This document shows positions 5,285 through 7,349 of a DNA stretch of 7,349 bases, one piece after another (within the stretch, counting starts at the first letter, position 1; each line of letters opens with the position of its first letter). Origin of the DNA: an uncultured Verrucomicrobiota bacterium. GTDB taxonomy: Bacteria > Verrucomicrobiota > Verrucomicrobiia > Chthoniobacterales > SZAS-18. The notes below the pieces were generated by a model. The model did not search any database, was not told the origin of the DNA, and worked only from the letters and a program-made list of their open reading frames with translations. The position numbers and the translations under genes are program-made. The stretch is from NCBI GenBank assembly GCA_937871685.1, contig CALMOL010000504.1, positions 298 through 7,646 of the forward strand, given 5' to 3'.

Positions 5285-6841
5285 ATGTCCGCCCCTGACT
5301 CCAAACAAAACGAGCGCATGGAGAAGATCGTCTCCCTGTGCAAGCGCCGCGGCTTCATCTTCCAGTCCAGCGAGATCTACGGCGGCTTCAACGGCGGCTG
5401 GGATTACGGCCCGCTCGGCACGGAGCTGAAGCGGAACCTCAAGGACTTCTGGTGGCGCCGCATGACCCGCGAGCGCGACGACATCGTGGGCCTGGACGCG
5501 TCGATCCTCATGCGCCGCGAGGTTTGGAAGGCGTCCGGCCACGTGGACACGTTCAATGATCCCATGGTGGACTGCTTGCTGACGAAGAAGCGACTTCGCG
5601 CAGACCAGATCGAGCCGCAGTCGGGCACCGCGTATCGTTACACCGGCGCACGCGGCCAAGGCGAGGCGGGCGGCGCGGTCGATGCCCCGTTTGCAGTGCT
5701 GCTGCCGGCCGGCAAGCCGCCGGAATCCGCGCGCAAGGTGGCCGCGCAGTTTTACCAGGGCCGCGGCGTGGCCGAGCCCGAGTTGCTCGGCGAGCGCACC
5801 GAGAAAGTGGAGAACTCCCGCGCCTTCAATCCCGAGAACGGCGCCCAACTGACCGAGCCGCGGCCGTTCAATCTCATGATGAAGTCGAACGCGGGTCCGA
5901 TCGAGTCGGAGGACAACGTCGTCTATCTTCGGCCCGAGACCGCGCAGGGCATCTTCGTCAACTTCCGCAACGTGCTCGACACCTCGCGCAAGAAGCTGCC
6001 CTTCGGCATCGCGCAGATCGGCAAGGCGTTCCGCAACGAGATCAACCCGCGCAACTACACCTTCCGCTCGCGCGAGTTCGAGCAGATGGAGCTGGAATAC
6101 TTCTGCCGCCCGCACGAGGGCCAGGCGCTGCTGGAGTATTGGAAGGAGGAGCGGCTGCGCTTCTACGAGGACATCGGAATTTCCCGCGAGAACCTCCACG
6201 TCTATACCGTGCCGGCCGGCGACTTGGCGCACTACTCGAAGGGCACCTACGACATCGAGTATCACTTCCCCTTCGGCGTGCAGGAGCTGGAAGGCGTGGC
6301 CTACCGCACCGACTTCGACCTCACCACGCACCAGACGCATTCCGGCAAGCCGCTCGACTATTTCGACGAGGAGACGAAGGAGCGTTTCATCCCGCACGTG
6401 GTGGAGCCGAGCGCGGGCGTGGACCGCACGGTGCTCGCGCTGATCTGCGAGGCCTTTGCCGAGGAGACGGTCACCGACGAGAAGGGCAAGGCCGAGACGC
6501 GCACCGTGCTGCGCTTCCACCCGCGCATGGCGCCGGTGAAGTGCGGCGTGTTCCCGCTGCTCAAGAACAAGCCGGAGCTCGTCGCCAAGGCGAAGGAGGT
6601 GCTCGCGCTGCTGCGGCCGGAGGTCACGGTCTTCTACGACGAGGCCGGCGCCATCGGCCGGCGCTACCGGCGGCAGGACGAGATCGGCACGCCCTACGGC
6701 GTGACGATCGACTTCGACACGCTGGGTGAGAACGGCCCCGAGCAGAAGGACACCGTCACGCTGCGCCACCGCGACTCGATGAAGCAGGAGCGCGTGCCCA
6801 TCGCCGGCCTCGCCGAGCGGCTGCGGCGCGAGGTCACGTGA
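5285..6841 (+). CDS. glyS: Glycyl-tRNA synthetase, single-chain homodimeric type, 518 aa
   Basis: Charges tRNA-Gly with glycine using ATP; a cytoplasmic class II synthetase of the alpha2 type found in Thermus, many other bacteria, archaea and eukaryotes. The N-terminus has the family phrase LCKRRGFIFQSSEIYGG (18-34) and YGPLGTELKRNL (41-52). Motif 2 is in IGKAFRNEINPRNYTFRSREFEQ (R250 in FRNE, described from 245 to 267). Motif 3 is EPSAGVDR, with R381 binding ATP. The anticodon-binding domain occupies about 415-515, ending in GTPYGVTIDFDTLGE and the KDTVTLRHRD strand. The insertion at 92-190 lacks the CxxC/CPxCG zinc ligands of many homologues: DCLLTKKR and NPENG stand in their place, as in Thermus thermophilus, which also lacks them. 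Length is close to the Thermus enzyme. ATG at 5285 was preferred; ATG at 5318 (residue 12) is equally compatible with the family. No Shine-Dalgarno is visible. The gene is divergent from the membrane-protein gene and 102 bases before a small exported peptide. Confidence 0.97.
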   Translation: MSAPDSKQNERMEKIVSLCKRRGFIFQSSEIYGGFNGGWDYGPLGTELKRNLKDFWWRRMTRERDDIVGLDASILMRREVWKASGHVDTFNDPMVDCLLTKKRLRADQIEPQSGTAYRYTGARGQGEAGGAVDAPFAVLLPAGKPPESARKVAAQFYQGRGVAEPELLGERTEKVENSRAFNPENGAQLTEPRPFNLMMKSNAGPIESEDNVVYLRPETAQGIFVNFRNVLDTSRKKLPFGIAQIGKAFRNEINPRNYTFRSREFEQMELEYFCRPHEGQALLEYWKEERLRFYEDIGISRENLHVYTVPAGDLAHYSKGTYDIEYHFPFGVQELEGVAYRTDFDLTTHQTHSGKPLDYFDEETKERFIPHVVEPSAGVDRTVLALICEAFAEETVTDEKGKAETRTVLRFHPRMAPVKCGVFPLLKNKPELVAKAKEVLALLRPEVTVFYDEAGAIGRRYRRQDEIGTPYGVTIDFDTLGENGPEQKDTVTLRHRDSMKQERVPIAGLAERLRREVT

Positions 6842-6943
6842 AGATTGCGAACGACGCGCGCCGGATTTGACCCCGCGCGGAATCGCGCCACCATCCGGCG
6901 TCGCATCCCGACACTGCCTCACCCTTCCAACCCTCCTGCTCCC

Positions 6944-7114
6944 ATGCTTCGCAAGTCCCTGCTCGCCCTCGCCGCCTTCGGTCTCCTCGCCGCCCCCGTC
7001 GCCGTGAAGGCGGAAGAGGGCAAGTGCGCCGCCTGCGCCGCGAAGGCCAAGAAGACCGCCAAGAAGACGAAGAAGGCGTCCGCCACCGCGGCGGCCGAGG
7101 CGAAGAAGTCCTGA
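6944..7114 (+). CDS. Small exported CxxC, Lys/Ala-rich peptide, 56 aa
   Basis: A clear Sec signal peptide: basic N-region (R3, K4), hydrophobic core about 6-19, and an AxA-like cleavage site VKA at 21-23. The predicted mature chain is only about 33 residues, starting EEGKCAAC. It holds one CxxC pair (C28, C31) and then a tail built almost only of Lys, Ala and Thr (KAKKTAKKTKKAS and similar), strongly basic. I chose ATG at 6944 because the frame upstream (from 6845) has no signal-like character. Nearly all codons end in G or C, and a good terminator follows 22 bases after the stop, which support a real gene. No family is recognised. The CxxC could bind metal or form a disulfide; the basic tail could bind cell-surface polyanions. 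Both are inference. Confidence 0.75.
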   Translation: MLRKSLLALAAFGLLAAPVAVKAEEGKCAACAAKAKKTAKKTKKASATAAAEAKKS

Positions 7115-7136
7115 CCGGGCCTCCCTGCTTTTTTCC

Positions 7137-7170
7137 AGCCGGCCCCGCCCCGCGCGGAGCCGGCTTTTTT
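7137..7170 (+). terminator. Intrinsic terminator after the small exported peptide gene
   Basis: AGCCGGC (7137-7143) pairs perfectly with GCCGGCT (7159-7165). An inner stem CCGC/GCGG is possible within the loop, and a run of six T follows at 7165-7170. This closes the transcript of the peptide gene and perhaps of glyS, and separates it from the gene starting at 7188. Confidence 0.85.
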
Positions 7171-7187
7171 GCGGTCGTCCGCCCCGC

Positions 7188-7349
7188 ATGAAGCCTCGCT
7201 CGCGCCCTGGCCGTCCGCCGCCTCCGCTCGCGCCGCCCGCGCCGCGGCCGCCGCGCTCGTTCTGGCGCGGCCCGTTTGGCTACGTCGTCACCTTGATTGC
7301 CGGCTTCGCGGCGGGTGCGTTCACCACTTGGCGCTTCGTGCGCGATGAC
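7188..7349 (+). CDS. 5' end of a membrane-anchored protein gene, cut by the right edge
   Basis: From ATG at 7188 the frame stays open for 54 codons to the window end. The product begins with a Pro/Arg-rich, disordered, positively charged segment (residues 1-27, with PPPP at 10-13). A single hydrophobic segment follows at about 30-47 (GYVVTLIAGFAAGAF) and then WRFVRDD. The strong positive charge before the helix predicts that the N-terminus stays in the cytoplasm and the rest is exported, an anchored-protein layout. Codon use is strongly G/C-ending as in its neighbours. It starts 17 bases after the terminator, so it must have its own promoter beyond or within that gap, which I cannot identify. 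The functional domain lies outside the window, so no family can be given. Confidence 0.65.
   Translation, partial: MKPRSRPGRPPPPLAPPAPRPPRSFWRGPFGYVVTLIAGFAAGAFTTWRFVRDD

Noticed and set aside
5246..7189. Long antisense open frame (647 codons) opposite glyS
   Set aside because: It comes from strong G/C third-position bias on the coding strand, has no recognisable domain, and opposes an unmistakable glycyl-tRNA synthetase.

Overview
This is a GC-rich bacterial segment with strong codon bias (most genes end nearly all codons in G or C). It carries seven complete protein genes that I can support well, one supported gene running off the right edge, and one doubtful gene end at the left edge. No start codon has a clear Shine-Dalgarno sequence; several are preceded by pyrimidine-rich leaders. 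With the didermic-type lipoprotein and small hairpin repeats, this fits a GC-rich Gram-negative, possibly Verrucomicrobiota. That placement is a tentative inference, because no marker gene here was compared with a database.

Left and centre (about 348-5105), minus strand, read right to left: a small four-helix membrane protein; PreA-type dihydropyrimidine dehydrogenase catalytic subunit; a VapBC-type toxin-antitoxin pair (AbrB-fold antitoxin, PIN-domain toxin); dihydropyrimidinase/D-hydantoinase; and a lipoprotein of unknown function. PreA and the hydantoinase are consecutive steps of reductive pyrimidine breakdown (uracil/thymine to dihydropyrimidine to N-carbamoyl-beta-amino acid). The third enzyme (beta-ureidopropionase) and the PreT partner are not in the window. 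The toxin-antitoxin pair sits between the two catabolic genes and has a visibly lower GC3, so it looks like a later insertion. This PreA lacks the C-terminal iron-sulfur domain usual for the family.

Between the hydantoinase and the lipoprotein lies a 305-base gap with two related hairpin elements in opposite orientation, one of them abutting the hydantoinase stop codon. Paired changes between the copies preserve their stems.

Right side (5285-7349), plus strand: a single-chain (homodimeric type) glycyl-tRNA synthetase, a 56-residue exported CxxC/Lys-Ala-rich peptide followed by a strong intrinsic terminator, and the first 54 codons of a gene with a Pro/Arg-rich N-terminus and one membrane segment. 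A four-unit, 7-base tandem array lies in the glyS leader.

I see no CRISPR array, phage, transposase, rRNA or tRNA. The window is mostly ordinary metabolism and housekeeping. The points most worth following up are the Fe-S-less PreA, the toxin-antitoxin insertion and the paired hairpin elements. I do not see convincing evidence of a new multi-gene system.
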